The position numbers were made by a program, and so were the translations under genes. Below are positions 1-7,949 of a stretch of 37,906 bases of DNA, piece by piece. Each line of letters begins with the position of its first letter. Positions within the stretch are counted from its first letter, which is position 1. Under the pieces are notes generated by a model. It searched no databases and had not been told where the DNA came from. It saw only the letters and a program-made list of their open reading frames with translations. This DNA comes from CAZWDL01 sp964632995 (lineage in GTDB: Bacteria > Bacteroidota > Bacteroidia > Chitinophagales > Saprospiraceae): NCBI GenBank assembly GCA_964632995.1, contig CAZWDL010000070.1, positions 1-37,906 on the forward strand, written 5' to 3'.

Positions 1-1866
1 GGCTTGCTGCCCCCGGCAGAGGGAAAGGCCAGGCCCAAGGCGGATGGGTTGCAGGGAGGAATAGCGCACTTCTATACTGTCGGCTGCGGTGCAGCCTCCG
101 GCGCCGATGACTTGCAGGCTATAGCTGCCGGGAGCGGTTACGGTAAAGGAGAGATCTCTGCTGCCGTCCTGCCAATGATATTGCTCGGCGCCGGCTACGG
201 AGGGGCGAAGGAGCAGCGTTTGCTCCCGGCAAAGGAAGGTGTCGGGGCCCAGTTCCACCTCCACCGGTTCCAGAAAATCGACGTGCAGGGAGTCGCGTAG
301 AATACAGCCTTCATCGTTCTCTATATCGAGTCGGTAGCCTCCGCTTTCTACTATGTAACGATCCGGCCCGCTAAGACCATCGTTCCAGGTGTAGCGGCGC
401 CCCGTATCCATGCTTCCGTCAATATAAAGCGAGGCGCCGGCACAGCGTGTAGTATCGGGACCTAGAAGACCGTCGATTTCGGTATGACCGGCAACATCGA
501 GGGTGTCGGGAAAAGGACAACTCCCGTACATAGCGATGAGGCGGTACTGACCGGCAGTGTCAATCGTATAGGAAGGCCCGGTCGTGCCGTCTTGCCAGGT
601 GTAGCGGTCGAAGCCGGGCATGGCCTCCAAATTCAGGCTTTGCCCCCGGCAGAGCAGGGTGTCGCGCAGGAGCAGCGGCTCCGGAACCTGCAGGGCGGGC
701 GTAAAGCGATTAGGGAGTTCCGTCGTGGAGCGGGCCTCGCCCAGCGGCAAAGCAGCATCCCGGTAATTACAGCCGGGACCCTTTATGTCGGGATTTTGAA
801 CAACCCCCAGCGCATAGGTTCCCGGACGCGCTATGTATAGACGATCATCGGGGCCCCGGGCGATGCCGGCCAGACAGTCGGGGCAATCTGCTCCGGCGGC
901 GCCCACCTCCTGACGAGAGGCGGCCATTGTTGCCTCCTCATTGGAAGATAAATCGTACTGGTAGATGGCGCGCGGACTGTCTTTCATGTTCTCGGTGCTG
1001 TAAAGGAATCGCCCGTTGGGTGAAAAAGCCAGCCCGAAAGGCTCGTTAAAAGTCTCGGCGTCCAGGATGCGTGGGATACGTACCCGGCCGTCTTCTGGGT
1101 AAAAGTTGAACAATAGCAGGAAGTCATCAGTCTGCATCTCATTAACTCCGGAAGGAAGGTAGGTAAAGGCGCCGGATAGCGCCAGCCGCGAGCCGTCGGG
1201 AGAGATCGCCATCAGCAGCTTGTCCAGGCCCTGAGTGCCCCGGTTGATGATCCAATAGCTGGAGGTCTTGGGATTGCCGATGCCATTGAAATCTATGGGG
1301 TAGACGTGGAGAACAGTGGAGTTGGCCGGGCTGATCTCATAGGAGAATAGCCAGACACCGCAGTCTTTTTCGTAAGTAAGCAACACGGGATATTGATTCC
1401 GGGCGAGCAAGACATTTTTCTGGTCCGGCGCCACGGCGCCGTATCCGCCGTTGCGGTTCAGGTCGAAAATGGAATAGCGCAGGATCCCTCCGGACGAAGG
1501 GGAAGAAACAGTGAAGATGTAGTACTGCCCCGGCGCGTGAATAACGGGAACGACAGTTACAGACTGCGCCCATCCGCCGGCGGCCATCAATCCGTCTCCG
1601 AAAGGAACGAGCTGATGGCGTCGGTCCCATACCCTGACGCCGTCGGTATAAAAGAGCAACTCGCCCGCGGCGTCGGACACCACCGTACTGCCCCGCTCCT
1701 GAATCTGCCCGTCCGTCATGATTACCGGGCTTTCGCTGCCGAAATCCAAACCGGCGCCCTCGCCGAAATACCAGCGATCGTTTTCGCCCTGACTGTGTAA
1801 TCCCAACGGCAGGCAGCAGAGGACCAGAAGGCTACATAGTAATCGTACAGCAATCGCTTTGCTCAT
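1..1866 (-). CDS. Large secreted T9SS/gliding-motility-type protein with Ig/PKD-like repeats, 3' end outside the window
   Basis: The frame is open from the ATG at 1866 down to base 1 (622 codons), so the C-terminus lies beyond the window. The first ~25 residues form a hydrophobic signal peptide ending near LGLHSQG. Residues ~30-380 resemble the N-terminal region of Bacteroidota 'gliding motility-associated C-terminal domain' proteins (WYFGEGAGLDF, then beta-propeller-like segments such as GLAFSPNGRFLYSTEN). From about residue 400 there are at least three repeats of ~60 residues beginning LGPDTxLC or RDTLLCRG and containing YTWQDG, GxYxL and GC...DS, with a fourth starting at the edge. These look like surface Ig/PKD-like modules. 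A T9SS sorting domain would be expected off-window but is not seen. Function on the cell surface is inferred; no enzyme motif was found. Confidence 0.85.
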   Translation of the reverse strand, partial: MSKAIAVRLLCSLLVLCCLPLGLHSQGENDRWYFGEGAGLDFGSESPVIMTDGQIQERGSTVVSDAAGELLFYTDGVRVWDRRHQLVPFGDGLMAAGGWAQSVTVVPVIHAPGQYYIFTVSSPSSGGILRYSIFDLNRNGGYGAVAPDQKNVLLARNQYPVLLTYEKDCGVWLFSYEISPANSTVLHVYPIDFNGIGNPKTSSYWIINRGTQGLDKLLMAISPDGSRLALSGAFTYLPSGVNEMQTDDFLLLFNFYPEDGRVRIPRILDAETFNEPFGLAFSPNGRFLYSTENMKDSPRAIYQYDLSSNEEATMAASRQEVGAAGADCPDCLAGIARGPDDRLYIARPGTYALGVVQNPDIKGPGCNYRDAALPLGEARSTTELPNRFTPALQVPEPLLLRDTLLCRGQSLNLEAMPGFDRYTWQDGTTGPSYTIDTAGQYRLIAMYGSCPFPDTLDVAGHTEIDGLLGPDTTRCAGASLYIDGSMDTGRRYTWNDGLSGPDRYIVESGGYRLDIENDEGCILRDSLHVDFLEPVEVELGPDTFLCREQTLLLRPSVAGAEQYHWQDGSRDLSFTVTAPGSYSLQVIGAGGCTAADSIEVRYSSLQPIRLGPGLSLCRGQQA

Positions 1867-2069
1867 AGGTGCAGGAAAAGTATTGAAAGCGCGGAAGTTA
1901 AGGCTTTTGCGATACAGCGCCTGATTTTCGCTCCGGAAAAGCCAAAAATGTAGCCGGCTGGCATCTGATGAAAATCATAGCTGCCGGCACACAATTATCA
2001 TTTGGTGAGATAATAATGTGACCTATCTTTTGAGTATTCGAATTAGATTGTTCACCAAAGCCGGAAATT

Positions 2070-2462
2070 ATGAAACAGATGAGCTACTATTTCAGTCTGC
2101 TACTTTTACTGGCCCTGCCGGCCATGGTTTCGGGCCAAACGCCGGAGCAGACGGCTGATACGCAGCAAGTGACCGTCCGGGAAGATGTAGCAGTACAAAA
2201 AGTCTTTCCCGCGATGAATATCGAGATGGAGGTCTATCCCAATCCGGCGCGGGAAAAAATTTATCTGCGCATCGATGCGCCTGCCTTCAAACTGGTCTGG
2301 CTGACGCTGTACAACTGCAACGGGCAGGTTTTACGGAACCGTCAGGTGCAGATTCCCGCCAACCTGGAGATGAATCTTCAGGAATTATCGCCGGGTGTTT
2401 ATCTTCTCCGCGTGACGGACGGCAAGGAAGTGTTGACCAAGCGGGTGTTGAGGCAGCGGTGA
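2070..2462 (+). CDS. Very short secreted protein with T9SS type A sorting domain
   Basis: This 130-residue protein has a classical signal peptide (residues 1-22, ending MVSGQ). It then has a short linker rich in T, Q and V. From about residue 52 it matches the Por_Secre_tail (TIGR04183-like) type A sorting domain: EVYPNPAREKIYLRI, a middle strand LTLYNCNGQVL, then LSPGVYLLRVTDG and a basic end KRVLRQR. The sorting domain is usually a tail on a much larger cargo, but here it makes up most of the mature protein, leaving only ~30 residues of possible cargo. It may be a small surface protein, or the surviving 3' end of a larger gene with a re-created signal peptide. The divergent neighbour is another secreted protein. 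Confidence 0.85.
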   Translation: MKQMSYYFSLLLLLALPAMVSGQTPEQTADTQQVTVREDVAVQKVFPAMNIEMEVYPNPAREKIYLRIDAPAFKLVWLTLYNCNGQVLRNRQVQIPANLEMNLQELSPGVYLLRVTDGKEVLTKRVLRQR

Positions 2463-2501
2463 GGCGATAAGTTCTAGCTTGAGCGATGATAAAGAAAACA
2501 C

Positions 2502-2551
2502 CTTCTGGCGGATCGGGACGGTTTGATTTCACTGATGCCGCCGGAAGTTTT
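2502..2551 (+). terminator. Possible weak terminator hairpin downstream of the short T9SS protein
   Basis: CTTCTGGCGG (2502-2511) pairs with CCGCCGGAAG (2538-2547) with one G-T pair and is followed by TTTT. The loop is long (26 bases), so this is a weak candidate. A second AT-only stem (TTTCTTTTT / AAAAAGAAA) follows at about 2559-2579. Confidence 0.3.
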
Positions 2552-2599
2552 CAGGCTTTCTTTTTAGAAAAAAGAAAATATTAAAGTCAATTATTGATC

Positions 2600-2782
2600 T
2601 TAAGGAGTTTTACCGTCCGGGAGTTGCAGCAGATCCTCAGTGGTGTGCGGGCTTAGAAATAGCAGGTCATCCGTTTCGCCGAGGACCTCATCCACCAGGC
2701 CGTAATCGCGGGCTTCGACCGCATTCAAAAACTTATCGCGCCGGAAATCGGCTTCAATTTCCTTCCAGTCATGTCCCGTGTG
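2600..2782 (-). pseudogene. ClpP protease C-terminal fragment
   Basis: Read on the minus strand from 2782 to the TAA at 2600-2602, these 60 codons give HTGHDWKEIEADF then RRDKFLNAVEARDYGLVDEV and a short acidic tail. This matches the end of ClpP, where the family has HTG....I..DxxRDxFMxAxEAxxYGLID. The catalytic Ser and His regions are absent, and the codon just before HTG is a stop, so no active protease can be made. The fragment is fused out of frame to the start of an ECF sigma-factor gene (2784-2931). I call it a relic left by recombination or deletion. Confidence 0.75.
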
Positions 2783-2783
2783 T

Positions 2784-2931
2784 TAACGGCTTCCTGGAAA
2801 ATATCCTGCGCGTCATCCAGCGACCCGCCGCGCTTTTTCACCAGGCGGGCAACGCGGGGAAAGGCCTTTTCATAAAGTTCTTCAAAAATAGCTTCCCGTT
2901 GTCGGGACGATATTGAGGCGGTACATTTCAT
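2784..2931 (-). pseudogene. ECF sigma factor N-terminal fragment (region 2 start)
   Basis: The ATG at 2931 begins an open frame whose first ~49 residues look like the start of an extracytoplasmic-function sigma factor: FEELYEKAFPRVARLVKKR followed by GGSLDDAQDIFQEAV. This is the beginning of sigma region 2 (core-polymerase binding). Homology ends abruptly at the join with the ClpP fragment. The frame continues for ~19 unrelated residues (the ClpP piece in the wrong frame) to a stop at 2725. Region 4, which reads the -35 box, is missing, so a working sigma factor is not possible. The pairing with ClpP suggests deletion between two once-separate genes. Confidence 0.7.
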
Positions 2932-3004
2932 AGCATCGGGTTTTACAGTAAAGTGCCGTAAAAGGCAAAAAGATCACCCAGTTCAGGTTACTTTTTTTAA
3001 ATTT

Positions 3005-3053
3005 TGGAAAAAGACAAAAAAAATGGTAACCAGTTTGGGGACTGATTACCATT
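3005..3053 (-). terminator. Intrinsic terminator of the minus-strand barrel protein gene
   Basis: AATGGTAACCAGT (3022-3034) pairs with ACTGATTACCATT (3041-3053) with a single G-T pair and a 6-base loop. On the minus strand the stem is followed by a run of T (the A-rich stretch at about 3005-3022 on the plus strand). This is the standard rho-independent layout. It sits ~165 bases past the stop of the gene ending at 3217. Confidence 0.7.
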
Positions 3054-3216
3054 CAGGTGGGTATATGTAGATTGTTTTCCCTGGTAGGTCAGGGACTGAT
3101 TGTGTTCCTACAAGATAAGAGAAATTAACTTCAATGTAAAGGGGGTATGGCAAAAAAAACGAAAAAGACCTTTTGCTTTTGCGAAAGCAAGCCTGTTCCC
3201 TCGCCTGACTTCCTTC

Positions 3217-4095
3217 CTATTTTCCAAACGGCACCGACAATCCCAGCCAGGGAAAGGCAAAAAACTCCGTTCCTTCCGCGAATGGAATAAAAAGGCCGTA
3301 ATCCAGGGAAATACTGCTCCATACCGTTCTTCCGCCCGCAGAGAGCAGGAGAAGCGTTTCTCCGCCGGCATCGATATAGTAGTTTTCGGTGAGCAGATAT
3401 CCTTTGGGTCCCAGGCGAATCATGCCGCTGACCGTCACCGTGGGAGAATTAGCCCATTCTCCGCCGGCGAAGCCGTAGCCCAGACCGATGTTGAGGTTCT
3501 TGTCCCGGCTGCCGAGGGTCGCCACGCCGTAGGGAATGCCGAAAAAGCCCGCGTCCGCACCGATGACCGTACCGATCAATGCGCCGGCGCCGAGGTTAAA
3601 CTTGTTGGGGCTGACCGGTATGGAGACCTTGGGCGTTATCCAGACTGGTGTGGGACTGCCGGCGAACAGGAACAAGGGCATGAGCCCGGCGCCGATGGAG
3701 GTGTTATCGGTGATGCCTACGCTGACCTGGTTGAAGAGCACCCATACATTTTGGTAGTAACCCTCTCCCTTTTTAAGCCCGTAGCCGTTGGGTGTCCAGA
3801 AATAGCGGGTCGATTGGGGGTTGTCGGGCCATTCTATGCCGTCTATGATACGGACGTCCTCGAGGGCTTGCATCCTTTTGATATTGTCCATCCATACGGT
3901 AATCACTCCCAAGGTTTCGGTGTCCAGCCGGATGTAGCCTTCTTCCCGGGCGAGGATGTTGCCTACAAAAGTGTTGCCGTCTTTCGTCTCAATACGCCAT
4001 AAGGTGCTGTCCTGGGCTTCCTGTGCCGAAAGAACTGGTGAAAAAATGCTTAAAAGAGCAATACAAATCAAGCAGATTCGGATTTGTTTCATCAT
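3217..4095 (-). CDS. Secreted outer-membrane beta-barrel-like protein of unknown function
   Basis: This 292-residue protein starts with a signal peptide (residues 1-24, ending PVLSAQE). Residues ~30-80 form a small beta-rich domain with the pattern TKDGNTFVGNIL...GYIRLDTETLGVITV, often seen before barrel domains in Bacteroidota. The remainder is glycine-rich alternating strands (SVGITDNTSIGAGLMPLF, LNIGLGYGFAGGEW, GPKGYLLTENYY). It ends with aromatic-hydrophobic residues FAFPWLGLSVPFGK, which suggests membrane strands of an outer-membrane barrel. No catalytic motif is visible. It is transcribed alone and closed by its own terminator. The opposite-strand frame over 3100-4002 is a shadow. Confidence 0.75.
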   Translation of the reverse strand: MMKQIRICLICIALLSIFSPVLSAQEAQDSTLWRIETKDGNTFVGNILAREEGYIRLDTETLGVITVWMDNIKRMQALEDVRIIDGIEWPDNPQSTRYFWTPNGYGLKKGEGYYQNVWVLFNQVSVGITDNTSIGAGLMPLFLFAGSPTPVWITPKVSIPVSPNKFNLGAGALIGTVIGADAGFFGIPYGVATLGSRDKNLNIGLGYGFAGGEWANSPTVTVSGMIRLGPKGYLLTENYYIDAGGETLLLLSAGGRTVWSSISLDYGLFIPFAEGTEFFAFPWLGLSVPFGK

Positions 4096-4212
4096 GAGTT
4101 TGAATTTGAGCCTGGCGAAGGGAACGGATGATTCCTGGTCTACGGATTACAAGATACTATATTCCCTAAATACCGGAGGGATACCCTAAATTGGGGCATG
4201 GTTCACTAATGA

Positions 4213-4335
4213 TGTGAAAAGGTGCACAATTTGCTCTACACCTATTCGCCGGATATTATCGACAGTCGGGAAGCTTACCCCGGGGATGAATATGTCGACC
4301 TGCTCGGACTGGATAATTACCACGCAGCATTTCGC
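4213..4335 (+). pseudogene. Remnant of a GH26 beta-mannanase
   Basis: An open frame bounded by a TGA at 4210 encodes VHNLLYTYSPD and then YPGDEYVDLLGLDNYH, the GH26 endo-beta-1,4-mannanase signature between the acid/base and nucleophile strands (family form HNLLYAYSPD...YPGDDYVDxLGFD). Only ~40 residues are recognisable. Both sides are missing, including the two catalytic glutamates, and the frame then runs into a palindromic repeat. It lies directly upstream of a symporter, a 2-epimerase and GH130, the same company GH26 mannanase keeps in Bacteroides fragilis. I infer that an ancestral mannanase gene here was deleted. Confidence 0.7.
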
Positions 4336-4370
4336 CAAAAGCCACTGTCAAAACGGAAAGTTACTTATTT

Positions 4371-4548
4371 GACAGTGTACTTAGTGCACTGTGTATTAAG
4401 TTAGTTAGCATTTTGAAGAGGGGATTTTTTCCTCAATCGAGGCGCTGCGGAGCCTCGTAGCCTAAGCTACGAAGGCGAGCACGGAACGAAGAGTGAGGGA
4501 AAAAGAGCCCTTCAAAATGTTGAAAAATTTAGTACACAGTGTACTTAG
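4371..4548. repeat. Palindromic intergenic element with 13-base direct repeats at both ends
   Basis: The arms 4383-4432 and 4497-4546 are imperfect inverted repeats. The left arm contains GCATTTTGAAGAGGGGATTT; the right arm contains its near complement around CCCTTCAAAATGTTG. The centre holds TCGTAGCCTAAGCTACGA, itself palindromic. ACAGTGTACTTAG occurs at 4372-4384 and again at 4536-4548. The element follows the GH26 remnant directly. It encodes nothing and looks like a non-autonomous (MITE- or REP-like) element. Confidence 0.55.
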
Positions 4549-4594
4549 CCTATCAGAGCGCTCCCCTTAGCGAGGCGACAGCCGCGCCTCCACA

Positions 4595-4618
4595 ATCAGG
4601 GCGCAGGGACGCCCTGAT
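4595..4618. other. Perfect 9-bp stem-loop in the leader before the symporter gene
   Basis: ATCAGGGCG (4595-4603) and CGCCCTGAT (4610-4618) pair around a 6-base loop. No T tract follows on the plus strand (CCCCACAGG). It lies in the otherwise gene-free stretch 4405-4744, which also holds the palindromic element and short GC-rich words such as GCGAGGCGACAGCCGCGCCT. It may be part of the same repeat cluster or a leader structure. Confidence 0.4.
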
Positions 4619-4744
4619 CCCCACAGGCAGCCGAGCGAAGCGAAGGCGAGCCGCACAGGTAGTTCCTCCTATGAGGTGAAGATAAACTCAGACAGTACAA
4701 ATAGTTTTCGTAAACTTTGGTTAATGAAAAAGATACACTAACCC

Positions 4745-6610
4745 ATGGAACTACATTTTCTCGATATCGCCATCCTGTTTGCTTATCTGGCGGCGACCAT
4801 TTTCATCGGTTTTTGGATATCCAAGCTGGCTTCCAAAAATATCCAGAATTACTTTCTGGGTGGTAACAAGATTCCCTGGTACGCCCTGGGCCTGTCCAAT
4901 GCCTCGGGCATGTTCGATATCAGCGGGACCATGTGGATGGTGTACCTGCTGTTCGTTTACGGGGTGAAAAGCATCTGGATACCCTGGCTGTGGCCGGTGT
5001 TCAACCAAATCTTTCTCATGGTATACCTGTCGATCTGGCTGCGTCGTTCCGGGGTCATGACCGGTGCGGAGTGGATCAAGTTTCGCTTTGGGACCGGGCG
5101 GGGCGCTCAGCTGTCACATATCATCGTCGTGGCTTTTGCCATTATCGGGGTGATCGGCTTTCTGGCCTATGGGTTTATCGGCATCGGGAAGTTTGCGGCG
5201 GTTTTTCTTCCCTGGGAAATGTCGGCTGATCCGCACACTAATGAAATCATGTATGGGCTGATCATTACGGCGATCACCACGGTTTACGTCGTGAAAGGAG
5301 GGATGTTCAGCGTAGTATTTACGGAAGTATTGCAATTCTTTGTGATGACCATTGCCTGCGTCGCAGTGGGCATCATCGCCATGCAGCAAGTGTCGCCGGA
5401 GATGCTGCAACCCTTTATTCCGGCGGGATGGGAAAGCCCCTTCTTTGGCTGGGAACTGGATCTCGACTGGTCGGGGCTCATGGAATCGGCCAATCAGAAG
5501 ATCGCCGACGACGGATGGTCGCTGTTCACCATATTTTTTATGATGGTGTTGTTTAAAGGTGTTTTGCAGGCCGGCGCCGGCCCTGCGCCCAACTACGATA
5601 TGCAGCGTATCCTTTCGGCTCGTACCCCCCGTGACGCCGCCAAGATGAGCGGTATTGTAAACGTGGTGCTACTCTTCCCGCGCTACATGCTGATCACCGG
5701 CCTGACGGTGTTGGCCCTGGTCTTCTTCAGCGACGAGCTGAACGCGATGGGGGAGGGGGTGGATTTTGAGCTCATCCTTCCTTTTGCCATAAAAAATTTC
5801 GTTCCTATCGGCCTGACCGGCCTGCTTATCGCGGGCCTGCTGGCGGCCTTCATGTCTACCTTCGCCGCTACCACCAATGCTGCACCGGCCTACATTGTCA
5901 ATGACATTTACAAGCGTTACATCAATTCCGATGCCGACCCGAAGGTCTATGTACGGATGAGCTACCTGGTTTCCCTCCTGGTCGTGGTTGTCGGCACTGC
6001 CTTCGGCTTGGTGGTTGACTCGCTCAATGACATCATACAGTGGATCGTCGCGGCGCTCTACGGGGGCTACACTGCCGCGAATATCCTCAAATGGTACTGG
6101 TGGCGCTTCAACGGATACGGCTATTTCTACGGCATGCTTACCGGCATTCTGGCCTCGCTGGTTCTGCCCCTGGGTTGGCCCGGTATGCCTGCGCTCGACG
6201 GCTTCCCCATCATTCTGGCCGTATCGCTGGCGGGCTGCATTTTGGGAAGCCTGAATACGCCGCCCGACGACGAGGCCGTGCTGCGCAACTTCTACCTCCG
6301 CGTGCGTCCCTGGGGTTTCTGGGGGCCTGTCCATCGCAAAATCGTGGAGGATCATCCCGAAGTCCAACGCAATCGCTCTTTCGGTCGCGATGTGCTCAAT
6401 ATCGCCGTCGGTATTCTCTGGCAAACGGCGCTTACCGCCGCGCCCATTTTCCTGGTACTTCAGTACTTCAACTATTTCTGGATAGCCATGGCGGTCATCG
6501 CCTTCACTTCTGTCTTCCTCAAATTCAACTGGTACGACCGGATAGAGGATTTTCCGAAAGACCTGGAGGAGGTGGAATCCCGGGAAGAACCGGTGGGGGT
6601 GAAGACATGA
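4745..6610 (+). CDS. Sodium:solute symporter (SSS family), probable beta-mannobiose or mannosylglucose importer
   Basis: This 621-residue inner-membrane protein has the SSS fold: an N-terminal helix ELHFLDIAILFAYLAATI, the early motif YFLGGNKIPWYALGLSNASG, then about 13-14 hydrophobic helices. It ends in a charged cytoplasmic tail (DRIEDFPKDLEEVESREE). The family imports small solutes with sodium. The substrate is inferred from context: a GH26 remnant lies upstream and a 2-epimerase gene follows 86 bases downstream. In Bacteroides beta-mannan clusters a sugar/cation symporter lies between mannanase, epimerase and GH130 phosphorylase. The ATG at 4745 begins the conserved N-terminus. Confidence 0.9.
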   Translation: MELHFLDIAILFAYLAATIFIGFWISKLASKNIQNYFLGGNKIPWYALGLSNASGMFDISGTMWMVYLLFVYGVKSIWIPWLWPVFNQIFLMVYLSIWLRRSGVMTGAEWIKFRFGTGRGAQLSHIIVVAFAIIGVIGFLAYGFIGIGKFAAVFLPWEMSADPHTNEIMYGLIITAITTVYVVKGGMFSVVFTEVLQFFVMTIACVAVGIIAMQQVSPEMLQPFIPAGWESPFFGWELDLDWSGLMESANQKIADDGWSLFTIFFMMVLFKGVLQAGAGPAPNYDMQRILSARTPRDAAKMSGIVNVVLLFPRYMLITGLTVLALVFFSDELNAMGEGVDFELILPFAIKNFVPIGLTGLLIAGLLAAFMSTFAATTNAAPAYIVNDIYKRYINSDADPKVYVRMSYLVSLLVVVVGTAFGLVVDSLNDIIQWIVAALYGGYTAANILKWYWWRFNGYGYFYGMLTGILASLVLPLGWPGMPALDGFPIILAVSLAGCILGSLNTPPDDEAVLRNFYLRVRPWGFWGPVHRKIVEDHPEVQRNRSFGRDVLNIAVGILWQTALTAAPIFLVLQYFNYFWIAMAVIAFTSVFLKFNWYDRIEDFPKDLEEVESREEPVGVKT

Positions 6611-6617
6611 GGGGAAT

Positions 6618-6672
6618 GGAAAGTCAGGGGGAGTCAGGGGAAGTGAGGGGAAGTCAGGAGGAAGTGACAGGG
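6618..6672. repeat. Imperfect tandem 10-mer repeat between symporter and epimerase
   Basis: About five imperfect copies of a GAAGTCAGGG-like 10-base unit fill most of the 86-base gap between the two genes. Each copy varies by one or two bases. It resembles other low-complexity intergenic words in this window and encodes nothing. Confidence 0.5.
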
Positions 6673-6696
6673 TAAATCTCAAATAATATTTGAACG

Positions 6697-7899
6697 ATGG
6701 CAGACGAACCTTCCAACGCAAGCACTTTCGTCGAAGAACTACTCAGTGAAGTCCGACGCATTCTTCAATTCTGGCAGTCGCATATGGTCGACCGGGAGCG
6801 GGAGGGATTTTACGGGCGTATCGATGGCGAGGGGCGTCTGCATCCGGAGGCAGATAAAGGCGTTGTACTGAACACCCGTATCCTTTGGACCTTCGCTGCG
6901 GCGCATCGCCACTTCGGCGATACTGCTTATCGCCATCTGGCGGTTCGCGCCTGCGACTATCTGCGCCGGCATTTTGCCGATCAAAAACACGGAGGCGTAT
7001 ACTGGATGCTGGACTGTGAAGGGAAGGTGCTGGAATCCAAAAAGCAAATTTATGCTCAGGCTTTTGCCGTCTACGCGCTGGCGGAGTACCATCAGGCCGT
7101 GCTTGAGGAGATTGCCCGGGAATGGGCCATTGAGCTCTTTTACCTCATTGAAAAGTACAGCTATGACGAAGCGCAGGGCGGTTATCTGGAGGCCTTTAGC
7201 CAAGACTGGAAGCTCTTGGACGATCTGCGTCTCAGCGACAAGGACGCCAATGAGGTCAAAACGATGAACACCCACCTGCATGTGCTGGAGGCATACACAA
7301 ACCTGTACCGTATCTGGCGGGACGAGCTGCTACGACAACGTCTGGAACAACTGATTCAACTTTTCCTCGATACCATTCTGGACACTGAAAGTGCCCACCT
7401 GGGGCTTTTCTTCGACGAAAACTGGCAGCTCCGCTCACAGAAAATTTCTTTTGGGCATGATATCGAAGCGGCCTGGCTGTTGACGGAAGCGGCAGAGCTG
7501 CTCGAAGCCCCGGATCTGCTGGCGCGGGTGCAACAGGCCGCCGTTCGTATTGCGGAGGCCGTTTTGAAGGAAGGCGTCGGCACCGACGGCGGCTTGCTCA
7601 ACGAAGCGGGGCCGGATGGCTTCACGGACACCCACAAAGACTGGTGGCCGCAGGCCGAAGCTATGGTGGGGTTTTACAACGCTTACCGGCTTTCCGGCGA
7701 TTTGCGCTTTTTCGAGGCCGCTCAGGCAAGCTGGAAATTCACCAAAAACAACCTAATCGACCGGGAAAATGGCGAGTGGTACTGGGCTGCCACCCAAGAT
7801 GGACAGCCGATGCTCAGTGAAGACAAAGCCGGCCCCTGGAAAGCGCCTTATCACAATACCCGGGCGTGTCTGGAAATGGTAAGTCGGTTGAAAGGTTGA
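6697..7899 (+). CDS. Cellobiose/mannobiose 2-epimerase (AGE superfamily)
   Basis: The 400-residue length and motifs match the N-acylglucosamine/cellobiose 2-epimerase (alpha/alpha)6-barrel family. Expected active-site residues are present: Arg61 in NTRILWTF, His193/His195 in MNTHLHVLEAYTNLYR, His254 in GHDIEAAWLL and His386 in PYHNTRAC, with HKDWWPQAEAMVGF typical of the family. These enzymes convert the reducing-end sugar of beta-1,4 disaccharides, for example Man-Man to Man-Glc, in the cytoplasm. No signal peptide is present. The GH130 phosphorylase nearby would use mannosylglucose, so mannobiose is the likely substrate; cellobiose cannot be excluded. The gene follows the symporter and ends in a strong hairpin. 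Confidence 0.9.
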   Translation: MADEPSNASTFVEELLSEVRRILQFWQSHMVDREREGFYGRIDGEGRLHPEADKGVVLNTRILWTFAAAHRHFGDTAYRHLAVRACDYLRRHFADQKHGGVYWMLDCEGKVLESKKQIYAQAFAVYALAEYHQAVLEEIAREWAIELFYLIEKYSYDEAQGGYLEAFSQDWKLLDDLRLSDKDANEVKTMNTHLHVLEAYTNLYRIWRDELLRQRLEQLIQLFLDTILDTESAHLGLFFDENWQLRSQKISFGHDIEAAWLLTEAAELLEAPDLLARVQQAAVRIAEAVLKEGVGTDGGLLNEAGPDGFTDTHKDWWPQAEAMVGFYNAYRLSGDLRFFEAAQASWKFTKNNLIDRENGEWYWAATQDGQPMLSEDKAGPWKAPYHNTRACLEMVSRLKG

Positions 7900-7903
7900 A
7901 AAG

Positions 7904-7934
7904 TTGACGGGGTGACTCGAAGTCACCCCGTCAA
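7904..7934. terminator. Bidirectional terminator hairpin between convergent genes
   Basis: TTGACGGGGTGACT (7904-7917) pairs perfectly with AGTCACCCCGTCAA (7921-7934) around CGA, a 14-bp stem. It lies in the 50-base gap between the convergent epimerase and esterase genes and can serve both. The T tracts are weak. The upstream sequence is also made of GTTGAAAGG-like words. Confidence 0.65.
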
Positions 7935-7949
7935 TTGGCATTGAACCCT

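Noticed and set aside
2033..2042. TATCTTTTG as a -7 promoter box for the short T9SS gene
   Set aside because: It has one base too many between TA and TTTG to fit the Bacteroidota consensus, and no -33 TTG is suitably spaced.
3100..4002. Plus-strand 300-codon open frame
   Set aside because: It lies opposite the signal-peptide-bearing barrel gene (3217-4095), has low-complexity arginine/glycine content and no recognisable domain.
5669..6721. Minus-strand 350-codon open frame
   Set aside because: Antisense to the symporter; its His/Arg/Gln-rich product shows no family features.
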